This document shows, in pieces, positions 13,861 through 26,751 of a stretch of 64,000 bases of DNA. The notes under the pieces are model-generated. The model was given only the letters and a program-made list of their open reading frames with translations, made no database searches and had not been told where the DNA came from. Source of the DNA: Adiantum capillus-veneris (lineage: Eukaryota; Streptophyta; Polypodiopsida; Polypodiales; Pteridaceae); contig CM043950.1 of the NCBI GenBank assembly GCA_014529385.2, positions 80,272,343 through 80,336,342 on the forward strand, given 5' to 3'. The position numbers and the translations under genes are program-made. The number at the start of each line of letters is the position of its first letter. The first letter of the stretch is position 1.

Positions 13861-14424
13861 ACACATGGACCTCGGCTCGAGGTTGCACCCAACCACATCG
13901 ACACTGGAAACACACAACAAAGCACAACAGAAACTCCGTGTGGCCTTTAACCAAGCAACCAAAGCCGACCACTAATCATCCGCACCCACTGGCTCAGCAA
14001 TGGACCCCAACTTCATTAAGCCATAATTCATTGTCCAAGCATCCATTTGATGAGCAATTGATTTTTGCTAGCTCATCATGCTGAGTACTAGCCCTAAAAA
14101 CCTTGTCAAGCTTCCAAATGATGGCATGCTTTCCAAAGTGGTCAAACCGGCTCAGAATCAACCCCCATCAAACCTTCAACTACCCATAATATGCTCATTT
14201 TTTATGTGAAAGGACCAATGTGGCCTGCAACTTGAGTAATCCACATTAACCTACCAAAACTAGTCCTCTCCATATGTCCCCATTTGCCCTACCCATCAAG
14301 GATCGGCAACGCATTCCACCTTTAAACAATCGTATCTTGCATATCGTGGCTCCATTTGACAAGCCTCCTGAACAAGCTTCTACAATACCTTGAACACTAC
14401 ATTCCCAGGCATTAGAATAGCACT

Positions 14425-16600
14425 TTAGACAGTTGGGCATGCATTCCCAATTGGCCTTTCTTGGATCACTTTTGGCCTTTTAAAAAACACATTGGGCATA
14501 CATTTCCGCTGCCACATGTCTGTCCATGTCTCACATATTGGCTTTAGCCCTTTGGCATGCACCTGTTGGCATCTCTTGCACAACATAGCACACCTTCCAG
14601 CATTGACCAAATTTCCTTGCACCAACATCAACCATCTTTGCTCTAAAGTATGGAAATTATTCAATCTTTCCTTGTAGGCTTTCAAGAGAGCATCCACCAC
14701 TGCTCCAATACTTTGTCCACTAAGACTGGACCACTTGATGATATTTTGGAAAACCCCACTCCTTCAACCTTTCCCTTGTTTTCATTTTTTCATTTAAGCT
14801 ACTCCCTTTGTTTGTTATAGCTCTATCTCCAAGGCAATCTTTTCCCTTATCCTCTTAGCTTTCATTTCGTCTCTTTTTGCCTTCCAGGATTTCCTTTGAG
14901 ACATGATTCTTAAACTCTTGAATTTAGTATGATCTTGCAATTTTGGCTCGTTTGCAATTGGCATGTTTCTAGCAACTTCCTGAGACTCAGCTATGGATAT
15001 CACATTCATAGGAATCATTGGGGTTTCCAATCCACTCAAACAAGGTAAAACTCCAATGAAATTTGTCGTTGCTTTTCCTTGGATTCTTGGGGTAGTTTGG
15101 AAGTAAAAGATCTTTCCCACAACCCTCACAAAACACAAAAATATTTTTTTGCTCACCTTTTCTTGGACAAAATTGTGCCCAATGGTTACCTCCACATTCA
15201 TAGCAAGGACCTTCTAACTGAGAGGCTCGTTGTGCCCCCATTATTTGTCTTGTTCTAGGAGAATAGCCTCTAGGTTTATAGTTCTGATTTGCTATGAACA
15301 TGAGTATATTTTTGTACAATGTGTAATGATTTATCATTGGTGGAGAAATGTATGAAGGTCTGCAGCCTCATATGAGCTTACCTAGGAATCATAACTCTCG
15401 TTGGCATATGCAATTCCTTTTGTCTCTCGCTCGTTTCATAGTAAGAAGTTGGTGACAATATATGTTCACATGTGAGTACTTCTACCGGCGGCTGTGTATA
15501 TCAATTAATCAGTATTCTCTTGGTGTAAAGGAGTTTTTTGTCCCAACACAGGCTATAGGCAATCTCCCTCTTGTACTGCTTCATTTGGGCCTAGCTTGTA
15601 CTCCATTGGTGGTGACAAATTTTGCATCACCTGAGGCCCATATGGACTTTCTCTCACATAATTTATGTTATGAAAACACTAGTTTATCTCATCATTGGTG
15701 TATTTTTTCTTGATTACATACCACATTAAAGCTCTTGGTAGGCTCATTACTTGAGGTAGTTGTTGTTGTAGATCTGGGTTTGGTTTATTCTTCTGATAAC
15801 TTCATTGACCATTTGATCAACAATTGGTGTGACTGAAATAGGAGCACTATGTTTTCTTGATGATTCACTGGTGGCGGAAGAGGCACTACTGGTAGTAGTG
15901 TCCGCTTCTTCTCAAATGTGGTGCACGCCTTCAGATGCAAGTCCTTCTTGAGAGTTTCCTTTCTCAAGACCTCTATGAAGAGGACTAATAATTTATCATC
16001 TTGTGGTAACTCTCTAACCGGACATTTCTCGATGTATTGTTGAAGTGAAGCGAAGCTTTCTTCACCTTTTCATTCTATTTCTTCTTAAAGGTGTAGATTT
16101 GGAAAAGTATGTTGTGCTTGATTCCTCTTTTTGAGAATGCCTTTGCAAAATCTCGCAGGAATTACTTGATATTTGGGAAATCTATTCTATTCAATGGCTA
16201 GAACCATGTTACTATTGTCCTTCCAAAGTTAGCCCAAATTCCTCATACTGAGTGTAGAAATCCGCAACTTGTTTAGCTCTTAAGACTTGATTAAAGAGTG
16301 AAACATGTGCATATGGATCGCGATATCCGTTGTACTTTTTGGGAGCACACTTTTCCACTTGATATAGTTCCATTTGTCATGTTTTAGCTATCACTCTCAT
16401 GACTCTAGGTTCTCCTAAAACAATATCTCTAGCTTCATATCCACCACAAGGAATTTTGATTGGAGTTCTCTCCCTAGCTCTCTCATCTGGTTGCACATCC
16501 CTAGTGTCAGTCTAGGTGGCTAGAACTCTCATCATATGGATAGTGCCTGGATCGTCACTCCCCCGATGTGTGGTCATTGGAACCCTTAAACTCAAGAATC
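14425..16600 (-). pseudogene. Degraded gypsy gag region, relative of the 40.8-49.1 kb element
   Basis: Broken minus-strand pieces follow the same order as the gag half of the later element. They are gag-like sequence (about 16600-15785), a zinc knuckle CYECGGNHWAQFC (15337-15000), a basic segment with SWKAKRDEMKAKRIREK (about 14900), and VDALLKAYKERL...EQRW (14700). Each has a close counterpart at 48.8, 47.3, 47.0 and 46.8 kb. Frameshifts and stops are frequent, and pol is absent. This is an older, partial copy of the same lineage. Confidence 0.65.
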
Positions 16601-19600
16601 CCATCGATTGTCAAATTGACAATTGTGGTTAAATGAATGAGTCTTTCACTTTGGTTCTAAGAGGACTCACTCTTTCTATTCTTGGTCTTGTCTCTAAGAT
16701 AGTTGGTCTAACCGTGTTGGGAGTGACATAATATTGATGTATGATCTTCAATCTCTCAAAAGAAGGGTATTTCTATGCAAGTTTGATTTCAAAAACATTA
16801 AGGACTCACAAGAGTAGGTTTTTATGCAATGTATTTCAAAATGTACACCATTCATAAGATGACAAATTGTTTGCATGGACACAAATGGCCTTTGTGCTTT
16901 GATATTTTGTTTGGTAGGTTGTAGTCAAGGTTGTAGTCAAGCTAATAACATTAGTCACAAGCCTTATACAGAAACATTTCAACCATATTTCTATAAAACT
17001 GATGAGTAAGATTTGAAGGGTTATGTTGTGATTACAAAAGGAAAATGTGAGCAACAGCTAGAGGGGTAGTGATGGTGTCTACAAAGCTGCAATCTTGTCT
17101 CTTTCATGTTCCTTGATCATGTGAACTAGCTAACACCCTAAGTTGATTTTGAGGCCCTATGTCATGTAACATTGTATTTTTTATCCTATGTGCAAATTTC
17201 AATGAGAAGGTGAAGTTATCTCAAAGAAATTTATCTTTGTAGTGTAAGATTTATAGTCTCCATAATATGTATATTATGAGTATTTAACTTTAGCCTTGAC
17301 CACTTAGAGCCTAGAAACTTTTGAAGCAGATAAAATCATATGCTACTACTTTCTTTTTCCAAACTCACAATTGTGAGTTGGTGTCTGTATTAGAATCTCA
17401 AAAATGTACAAAGCAACCTCAACATTGTACTGAGCCTTGAGGTATCTACCAGCCATACCAAGTTACAAAGGGCTACCATAGGCAAGCTAGCATCCAAGAT
17501 CACCTACCCAACTAGGTGGTGGAACTTTTCTCCTTTTTTCCAGGGCAAAAATCAATCCCTAATTTCCAAGAAAATCTCCGTGAAACTTGAAATCAAGGAA
17601 TCGTTTTCAAATAAACAATGGTTCTTGGCCTTCCAAACATGTTGGAAATAGCAAAACCTAATTGTTTGTGCATAGATTAGTAATTCTTGACTTCTCATCA
17701 CCATCCTCGGGGGGTGCACTATTCAATAACCCCCTATATAACATGCATTCACAGGAAATAAAAAACCTATTTTTCAAACATGTTTGAATGACCCCTTATT
17801 TTAAGATTTTTTTCAAAATTGAATATATATATACCTTATTTTACTGTATCTCTGTTAAATTGCCTAAAATGTTTGCATTTTAAAATCCCTCTTGTTGAAC
17901 TCAAGTGGTACATTAACATGATTACATATTGCAATTAGACCCATCTGCATAACTTTCTTGTTGGGCCATAGATTATGAAGAATAGGTTAACATGATTAAC
18001 ATGGTTAACATGGATATAAAAATGCCTTATTTTATTGTATCTCTGTTAAATCGCATACGTTAAGCATATGTTAACATGGTTAACATGGATATAAAAATGC
18101 CTTATTTTATAGTATCTCTGTTAAATCGCCTAAATTTTTTGCATTTTAAAACCCCTCCTGCTGAACTCACGTGGGACATTACACGATTACATAGTGCATT
18201 TGGATACATCTCTATAACTTTCTTGTTGGGCCACAAATTGTCGAGAACCCCCTAAATAAGTGAGACAGGTCGTCACTTTCTTTTTACACCCCAAACATCT
18301 ATATGAACCAATACCTCTAGCCACAACATTCACTCATGCCGACAGAGCCCCCATAACACCTTCCACAAGAATATCATCATCAAACAAGACCAGTATGGGT
18401 TCCAGATGTTATTTGTAATTGTCACCCATTTTGCTTCCAACCATGTCAAGCCCCTGTGTTTGATGAGTGGGGAGAACCAATCAGTCTTGATAATTAAAGT
18501 GTCGTATATACTCTTAGTATGTGGGTTACCAAACTACCTATATTTGGGCCTGTGCCACGCTTCCCACTTGAGGTCCGACTCGCATATATGCATCACATGC
18601 TTTCCTAGCCCTTCCAATGGGGCCTAGCATCAACCCCCTTCACTATGCTAGTGGTTTGAGCCTTCACATCTCAGCACAATTGATTGAGTTTGAGTCCTGC
18701 ACGTTCATACATTGCAATGCATAATCAACATTTTGCTTGAGCATTTTTCCCATTGTGCAAGAGGTGGGGCAGACCAAAATTCTAAGTGCCCAAGTGTGAC
18801 CTGCTGCACCGGCCTAGCAAGCCACTTGGAAGCTCTCAAGAATGCCACATCCTTGAGAGTCTAATAGAGTGGCTTGCTGCAGGAAAGAAGGTCGGGACTG
18901 GTCAAGTTGCTGAGCTACATGAGGGTTTGATCTCCAAGCAAACAAATGAGGTCACCATGCTCAATTGAGGAAACATCTGAAGCGAAAGGGGCAACTATGC
19001 TAACAACCAAGTGAAGAGAGGGTGCCGTTCAAAGAAGCCAAGAGGGGGAGAGCACGAGAGCAGCCAGAGGCAGGAGGAGAGGAGGATAAAACGACCTGCA
19101 GGGTGTGTGTGAGGATTCAAAGATCTAGAGACCCCCATCTTTAAAGGCCAAGGAAGGAAAAGAGTCGAGGTGAGCCTCTTGAGGCCAGTGAACTATACCT
19201 GGCATCACCAGTTAGAGCCTGTCAAATGAAGCACCATTGGCTAGAACACACAAAGGGGCATTGATGAGGGAGCTAAGGATGTGGAACTACAAGGGGGGAT
19301 CTAGAGGAAGGGCCACGTGGATCGGTTGAAGAGGTCAGAGGGGCAAAAATTTTAGCGGAAGAGAGGGTTGAAGTTGAAGAAGGAGAGCTTGCCATAATTA
19401 CCAGCGGGCAACCATTGAGGTGATGGACAATACTAAGGGTCTGAGCATGGAGAAAGGACATCCGGGTAGACAAGGCCACGAAGTGAGAAGCTAAGGAAGC
19501 TTTTACAATGCAGGAGCAGATGGGTCATTGAGCACTAAAAGAAAAGGAGGGAAGAAGCCTCTTGTTGAAGGTAGCGAAGGAGAACAATAATATTGTGCGT

Positions 19601-19800
19601 ATGAGGCAACTCGCAAAGGAGAATCCCTTTCTTTAGAGCTTTCTCATATTTGTTCTCCAACGTACCAAGCTGTTTTTTATTGGATGTAAACCACTGTGTT
19701 TCAATTTTGTGGGCCGCTCTTTACTCCATTATGGTTCTTGCTACTTTTTTAGTTGATAGTTTGGGTGACATGGTTTTTAGAAGTGGTCTCTGAGAGAATT
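16600..19800. other. Unassigned region, no supported gene
   Basis: I see no convincing reading frame or RNA gene here. One diverged direct repeat is present: about 17815-17985 and 18030-18250 share TTATTTTA.TGTATCTCTGTTAAAT, then CCTAAA.TTTTTGCATTTTAAAA and ATAACTTTCTTGTTGGGCCA. Between them lies a short duplication of AACATGGATATAAAAATGCC. Confidence 0.5.
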
Positions 19801-19811
19801 TTTCTAAAGTG

Positions 19812-19814
<3 letters not shown>

Positions 19815-19886
<72 letters not shown>
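19815..19886. repeat. (TG)n(AG)n compound microsatellite
   Basis: A run of GT repeats passes directly into a run of GA repeats and stops at TCTCATG. Confidence 0.95.
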
Positions 19887-19888
<2 letters not shown>

Positions 19889-20109
19889 TCATGTGCAAGT
19901 GGGTTCTAGATTTTGCCTAATAAAGGGGAGAATAGAGAGGATTTCTTCAAGTACTTTGCCAAAGGCACTATGAAAGGGAGCAAGATCTTACCTCTGGCAA
20001 ACCGAGAGGTAGGGAGCATGTGTGGGTATCCTCAACTCCATCAACGGTTTCTTCTATCCATATAGACAGGTCCAGTGAGTCATTTTTTGAAAGTGATCTA
20101 AGAAGTTCG

Positions 20110-20967
20110 GACACAAGGAGGCAGGTACCCAAGCAGTCAAGTAGCACCTCAGCAAGAGCCCTAGCATTTTTCTCAAGAAGAAGAAGGCCCAGATCAACCT
20201 GGCATTTTCAATTTTCAGCAGACAGCCCAGCGTTTTCAGTTTTCAGCCTTAGCCTTGTGAGAATCTGCATCCTCTGGTTGCAGATCCTTGCCACATTCCC
20301 CATCTAGTACCATATCAGCTTAACGTTTTCAGAATTCAATAGATCATTTTTGCATTTCAGCATTAGTGTGACTCGGCAGTTGCAAATCCAAGCCATAGTG
20401 CCACCACACTAATAGATCCATAGCAGAACATCTAGCATTTTCAGTTTTTGGCATTGACGCGTCGTCGTCGATACCATCATCGACATCGTCATTGCCATCG
20501 CAGTCCCTATCTTGATGACGACACCTTCGTCATCGTCATCGGAGATTCCTATCTTGACGAAGGCACCTTCCTCGCCATCGTAGCAGACCTCGGACTTGAC
20601 GATGACATCATCGTTGTCATCCTCGTAGTCTCCATTCTCATCTCATCATCGTCATCGACATCATCATCGTCATCGTCATCGTCGACATAGTCGTCATCAA
20701 GTACCACCGCTTCAGTACCCTTAGTATCAGCATCTCAGCATCCAATCATTGTAATAGCATTTGTGCAAGAATAAAGAAAGTACTTACTTTGGCAACAAAG
20801 CAAGAGGCCCTTGAGAGTTGGGACCTGACATCCCTGTGTCGTCTCTTTCTCTCTTTCTTTCTTTCAATTCAATTCAATTATTTCAAGTGAAATAAAGTAA
20901 CCCTTGTGTTTGTGTGTGGAGTACTAGACCCGAGCAAAATTCTTATTCTCTTCCGTTGCACCTCACA
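20110..20967 (+). mobile_element. 5' LTR of a short LTR element
   Basis: This block and 21628-22496 are direct repeats of about 0.86 kb. They share the ACACAAGGAGGC start region, CAAGCAGTCA.G.AGCACCT, a trinucleotide-rich stretch of ATC/GTC codon-like repeats, and TAAAGAAAGTACTT. It ends CTCACA, directly followed by a primer site. The exact 5' end is uncertain by some tens of bases. Confidence 0.75.
20450..20700. repeat. Degenerate (TCATCG)n low-complexity tract in the LTR
   Basis: Imperfect TCATCG, GTCATC and GACGAC repeats. The same tract is in the other LTR at about 21990-22210. It gives apparent Ser- or Asp-rich peptides in several frames that are best ignored. Confidence 0.85.
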
Positions 20968-20981
20968 TTGGTATCAGAGCT
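20968..20981 (+). promoter_or_regulatory. Primer binding site, initiator tRNA-Met
   Basis: TTGGTATCAGAGC follows the LTR end CTCACA directly. The TGGTATCAGAGC core is the exact plant initiator-Met PBS, so the element reads on the plus strand. Confidence 0.9.
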
Positions 20982-21627
20982 CTATGCGTGCTTCGGCTTC
21001 ACGAACTCAAGGGTAGAACCTAAAGAAGAACCCCATAACCAAGAACCATCAAGAACCCAAGTTGAACCAAAGAACCCAAGGAACCTCTCCCAGTTGTTTT
21101 CCTTGAAGGTTCTTTGAGTCTCAACCATGAACTTACTAGATCCCATCTTCATTTCCTTGTCTTTGAAGGAAGATCGACATCAAATACATGACAACCCAGA
21201 TCTTGAGTACCAAGATCTCCTAGCCTTGTATGTGGATATGGAAGGAGTTAGAGACAGGATCCCTAACCTCTTCTGCATTCGCATTTGCATGTAGCGTGCA
21301 ACCATTTCCCTTGTCATTGAACCTTTGGAAAGGACTCCGAAACCAAACCTCAGTCCATCAATACCAGTAATGTTTTCACCACAATTAGTGTTCGGGGAAC
21401 AGCTCTTGCTACAACAGGTAGAGTCAGCACTATTTGGTATAGAGCCCAAGCTGATATTTGGCAATCATAGTAAGGCTGGACAGTGACCCTTACATGGTGT
21501 TTCCATCGCAAGCAGTACCCTCAGTACCATCAGTACTGGTTTCAAAGGAATCTACATTGGTTTGTGCATCCACATCATCAGAAGCATTCATCAGTCAGCA
21601 TCAGAAGTACAGATAGAAGCTCAAACA
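20968..21627 (+). mobile_element. Short internal region with a gag start
   Basis: Only about 0.65 kb lies between the two LTRs. From ATG at 21127 a frame reads a gag-like N-terminus containing DPIFISLSLKEDRHQIHDN and LEYQDLLALYVDMEGVRDR. A TAG follows at about 21292, and the same frame stays readable to about 21484. No protease, RT or integrase is present. The element is a large internal deletion or TRIM-like derivative that could move only with help. Confidence 0.6.
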
Positions 21628-22496
21628 CAAGGAGGCCGGCACCCAAGCAGTCAGGCAGCACCTGAGCAAGAGCCCTAGCATTTTTCTCAAGAAATAGAAG
21701 ACCCAGATCAGTCGGTGTTTTCATTTTTCAATAGACAGCCCAACATTTTCAGTTTTCAACCTTAGCCTCGCTTTCCAGATACCCCATCTAGTACCAGATC
21801 AGCCTAGCATTTTCAGAATTTAGTAGATCAGCCAACATTTTTAGAATTTAATAGATCAGGCAACATTTTTAGAATTCAGCCAGATTAGCCATCCTTTTTT
21901 CATTTCATCATTAGTGCGACTCAGCGGTTGCAAATCCTGCAGTGCCGCTTGGATCCATAGCAGGACATCTAGCTACTCAGTTTTTAGCATTGACGCCGTC
22001 GTCATGACACCATCATCATCGACATTGTCGTTGTCATCGCAATCCTTATCTTAAGGATGACACCTTCGTCATCGTCATTGCAAATCCATATCTTGAAGAC
22101 GACACCTTCGTCACCCTCATAGCAGATCTTGGACTTGACGAGGAAATCATCGTCATCATCCTTACAGTCTCCATCGTCGTCGTCATCGCCGTCGACATCA
22201 TCTCGTCGTTGACATAGTTGTCATCAAGTACCACAACTGCAGTACCCCTTAGCATCAACATCTCAGCATCCAGTCATTGTAGTAGCATTTGTGCAGGAAT
22301 AAAGAAAGTACTTGCTTTGACAACAAAGCAAGGGGGCCCTTGAGGGTTGGGACCCGACATCCCTGTGTCGTCTCTTTCTCTCTCTCTTTCTTTCAGTTCA
22401 ATTCAATTCTTTCAAGTGAAGTAAAGCAATCCTTTTGTTTGTGTACGGAGTATTAGGTCTGAGAAAAATCCTTATTCTCTTCCATTACAGCTGACA
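21628..22496 (+). mobile_element. 3' LTR of the short LTR element
   Basis: Direct repeat of 20110-20967 ending TCCATTACAGCTGACA. It is not followed by a primer site, as expected for the 3' LTR. Several substitutions relative to the 5' LTR show the insertion is not recent. Confidence 0.75.
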
Positions 22497-22559
22497 CTTA
22501 AGAATTGTACAGACATGGTGGTCTACTCTGCTGTTACGCAGAGAAGCATCTGCGACATG

Positions 22560-23090
22560 ATTATAATTCAAGACAATTTTCACGTCAACTTGGATATCCT
22601 ATGAATATGCAAGAGATGTCATCACATCTTGGCATCACTTGAAAATGTCTGAGAAAGATACATTGGATAACTACTGCCAAAGGTTTTGGGATACCTATTT
22701 GCCAGTGTCTTTGTTTCAGAAGATTACTTTGGAAGACCACATTGAGTGGTTTTGTTGTGGTTTGCTAAAAGAAATTCAAAACTATTATCTAAACCAGAAG
22801 TGTGACTATATTCAAAGATTTATGCAACATGCTAAAGAATTATGTGGAATGCATGCCAGCTCCTTGACTTATCCTACGCAGATAATAGTATCCACCTCCA
22901 CAGGGCATGAGTCTACCAGTGAAAAGAATAAATCAGGGGAACCGGATGATAGCTCATTCTTGCAGGATTCTAGAAAATCAAATGGTAGCACATCCAAATG
23001 TTCCAACAAACTAAGGGAACCAGATGTAAGTTCATCAGAGGATTCCAAAAGAAAGGGATCAGATGATAGTGAATCTTAGGGTTATGATGA
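22560..23090 (+). pseudogene. Gag fragment (plus strand)
   Basis: An open frame from 22639 to 23079 (146 codons) resembles retrotransposon gag: MSEKDTLDNYCQRFWD, a bulky hydrophobic middle (HIEWFCCGLLKEIQNYY), and a serine/aspartate-rich hydrophilic tail. It sits just outside the 3' LTR, so it is not obviously the gag of that element. The continuation past 23080 has stops and no clear pol motifs. Likely a relic. Confidence 0.45.
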
Positions 23091-24610
23091 TTGAGACTAA
23101 CGTGTCAATGGAAAGGAGAAGCTAGCAAATCCACCCATAGGTCCTAGGACACAAGGAAAGGAAGGAAAAGGGAATCAGCTGATAGATCAAAGAATTTTCT
23201 AGACCCACGATAAGATTTTTGAAGCGGATCAGTATACGAGCGATTCGGAAACTGCTTTTGTCAAGGTTCATGAGGCTCTTGAGAAGTCTCAAACACAGCA
23301 TAACAAGGTAGCTGATAGACATCGATGCAACTTGCAACTGAAGGAGGATGATCTGGGTGTTGTTACGGGTTTGAGAAGATTCAAGAGAAGATAAGTGATG
23401 TATCCTTCATACTGAAGTTGCCTCAGAAAGTTGGTAGATTCACAATGCTTTTCATGTGAGTAGAAGAGAGCGAGGGGATTCTCGTTCGAGAACAGATACT
23501 GGCGCACAAGGAAAGGAAAGCAAAAAAGTAAAGTGAACGATGGTTCTTACTTAGTCAAGAACTCTCCGGCATTGGATGCGAAGCGGATGGAGGAGGAGGG
23601 CCTAGCAGATACTCCTCAACTTTGGAACTTTACCTTGAGATTTTGATCTAGCTTTGACTACTTCGAGATATCCCGGAGTTCAATAGGGTTGAATCTGGTG
23701 CAGATGGAACCGCACAAGAGGGGAGTCACTCTACCCCTTTGTCACAAATTACCCGATAGAATAAAGTCACTAATTTTCCTTTGGACTTCAAGGATAGTGA
23801 TGTGCTGATAGTATTCTCTTGGATAACTTTGTAAAAAAGATACTTCGACATAGGAATTCTCGAGATTAATCTGATTTATGTGTGCTCTCACATGTGATGT
23901 GTTTGAGTGCAAGTTTGAAAGACAAAATGACTGCATCATTTTGGTCTTGAGATTTTTTGGACATGATCGCAATAAGAATTAGTTAATAGAATATCAGTAA
24001 GGTCCGGTGTGGATCTAGATTCGATTGCTAAATACGTTGCCAGGAATCATGGTCCTAGATCTGGATGGATTCTATGTGATATGATTTGAATGTGGTGTGA
24101 TGTGATGTGACTGTCGTCTTTGTACAAGTGCTAGATTTGTGTCATCTAGGTATCCGCAAGAAAGGTCGTAACACATAAATACAAATGGCTTAATGAGACC
24201 TTCATAATTTTGTCATTTCCATCTATTACACTGAATTCATATGTACATTTGATGTACTAGCTCTATCATTACCCCTCCTTTGCACACATTGGGATGGGGT
24301 ATAGGTAGGTTGTAACCCAAAGGCTTCAAGGTAAAGCTGCAATACATTTGGTGACTCTGACAGTTCATTCTCTTCCATCCACTTTGCATCCATAGAAAGG
24401 ATAGTTCTTGAACTTCACCAAATAACATCTTGCAACCTGTCCTTTAACTTTTCTATCCTTATGTGCCAAAACTTTCTCAGGTACTAGGATCTCATCAAGT
24501 TCTCAACTTCTGGCTGATCCTCATTTGGCATATCTTCTGGCCCATCACCCACGAAGGGTCTTAGAAACTTACATGAAATGCATTAACATTCACCACTTCT
24601 TCACTCTATG
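23090..24610. other. Unassigned region with weak retroelement traces
   Basis: Short open stretches occur on both strands, but none carries a domain I can name. It is compatible with decayed pol or a spacer, and I make no functional call. Confidence 0.4.
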
Positions 24611-25432
24611 TCATTATATTAAGAATATCTGGGTGTTAAAGTCCACCACTTGTCCAACCTATAAGGCTATATCTTAAAGGTTGTTCTTTCTCAGCTCTTG
24701 GAGTGACCATGATAGGTTTTACATTAGGGTTTGGTTCCAAGGTCCACCACTTGTCCAAGCTAGGGTCCATTGAAACATGGAGAGAAGGATGCTCCACCAT
24801 TTTTCCAAGATAGGCTCCATTGAAACATGAAGAGAAGCAAGCTGCACCATGTCTCCAAGATGCTAGGCTCCATCGAAATACCTTAAACCCACGATATTTC
24901 GTAGATGAGGGGTTTACATTCAAGGTCCACCACATGTCCAAGCTATTATCCTTAGTAGCATGAGTGATTTGCTCTCAAGATTCACCACTTTTCCACTCTA
25001 TGTCATTATATTAAGAAGATCACGGTGTTAAGGTCCACCACTTGTCCAACCTATAAGGCTACATCTTAGAGGTTATTATTTCTTACCACTTAGAGTGACC
25101 ATGATAGGTTTTACATGGGGGTTGGGTCCCAAGGTCCACCACTTGTCCAAGCTAACTCTATTGGAACATAGAGAGAAACAAAGGTCCACCACTTGTCCAA
25201 GCTAAGCGCCATTGAAACAAGGGGTGAAGGATGCTCCACCATTTGTCGAAGCTAACTCTATTAAAACATGGGGGGTTTACATTCAAGGTCCGCCACTTGT
25301 CCAAGCTATTATCGCTAGTAGCATGAGTGGTTTTGTCTCAAGATCCACCACTTTTTCACTCTATGTCATTATATTAAGAATATTTGGGTGTTAAGGTCCA
25401 CCATTTGTCCAACCTATAAGGCTATATCTTAA

Positions 25433-26751
25433 CACTAGGTTGGTAACCTAACAGGACATAAAAGTGTCCTTTCAGGGTTTTGAAAAAAACTCCAAAACCA
25501 TAGTAGATCCACTCATTTTGTAAAATCCTTTCATGAGGTTATAGTTCAAGGCCTACTACACATGGAAAAAATAAGAAACTTGTAAAATTTCTCATCTTTT
25601 GCTCACACCAAGCCTCCAAAGTTGATGGAACAGTGCATTTTCATCAAAACAGTCATTTCTTACGTTTTGTTGCATAAAAATAAGATTAGGGATTTTTGTA
25701 GGAATTGATATAAATTTCCTAGTTAACTTCAATGGGTTGGTGACCAGAACATATGATTGCTTCTCACTCACTATTTTTTGTTTTGCCAAAATAAATAGGT
25801 ACAAGAAAGTTGAATTTTTACCATTCTACAAACCTATCATCAAAGTTTCTATAGCCACGCTCAATACAAATAATATATGCATGTTTTATTAGTTCCCTAT
25901 TGTCCTTTATGTTCATAAGGAGCCATGGAGCATCTCAAAATAATAATACATCTCTTACCAAGGGGAATCTTGGGGACAAAGACGAAGTGCTAAATACAGC
26001 AAACATGAAAAAACTGGGTTCAACATTATGAGTTGTAGAATCCCATAGAAACTATTCAATACCTAGCCAAATTTGATCCTTATGACTAGACATGGTTACT
26101 ACCTACAAAATGCATGTAGTTGTCACAAGAAACTAACAATATTGAAAAAGCTATACTTGATACACTAGAATGTTTCGTTTCTTCTATAATTGAAAAAATC
26201 AACCATCGTTGTGTACTATGCAAAATAGGGTATTAGGTGCCCCAAAACTCAAGGAATATTAGATTTATGTTACAATATGCGGCATAGAGAATAAAAAATG
26301 CATTTGGATATCATGAAATCCACGAAAAAAATCATAGAAGAGGTAAAATTGGCTAAAAAACAGGATTTGACCATTTTTGTAATTTCGTCATAACTTACAA
26401 CTTTAATGTTTATTTCTCTCTAGAAGCATCAGGATATGTTGAGGACTACTAAAGATAGTTCTCTAGCATTATAGACCTCACAAACATGAATTCTAGAGTG
26501 GTATAGTTGCAAAAAGTTAGAAAAAGGAAAAAACAGGACCCGTTTTTTTACACAATTTAGGTTGTGAAATGTTGTGCAAGGACAAGGTTAAAGATGGAAT
26601 TGATATTCCAAAAAAATGTTGAGTTTTTTTCAGCTCATGAGACAACTTTCTAGATAAATAGCACCTCAAAATCCATTTTGAAACTCTTGACATAATTCAA
26701 GAAAAATGGTCACTTAACAGGACATAAAAGTGTCCCATTACCAACCTAGTG
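25433..26751. mobile_element. TTAA-flanked piggyBac-like non-autonomous element, copy 1
   Basis: The element begins CACTAGGTTGGTAA and ends with its exact inverse, TTACCAACCTAGTG. It is flanked on both sides by TTAA (25429-25432 and 26752-26755). Neighbouring array units without the insert read TATATCTTAAAGG, so a single TTAA is the empty site and was duplicated on insertion. A TTAA duplication is diagnostic of piggyBac-superfamily transposition. Just inside each end is GGACATAAAAGTGTCC. No transposase is encoded. The longest frame (25592-25804, minus, 70 codons) is unrecognised but conserved in copy 2. Confidence 0.8.

Noticed and set aside
25433-26751. CACTA-superfamily assignment from the CACTAG ends
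   Set aside because: CACTA elements make 3-bp duplications; here the flanks and the empty site show TTAA.
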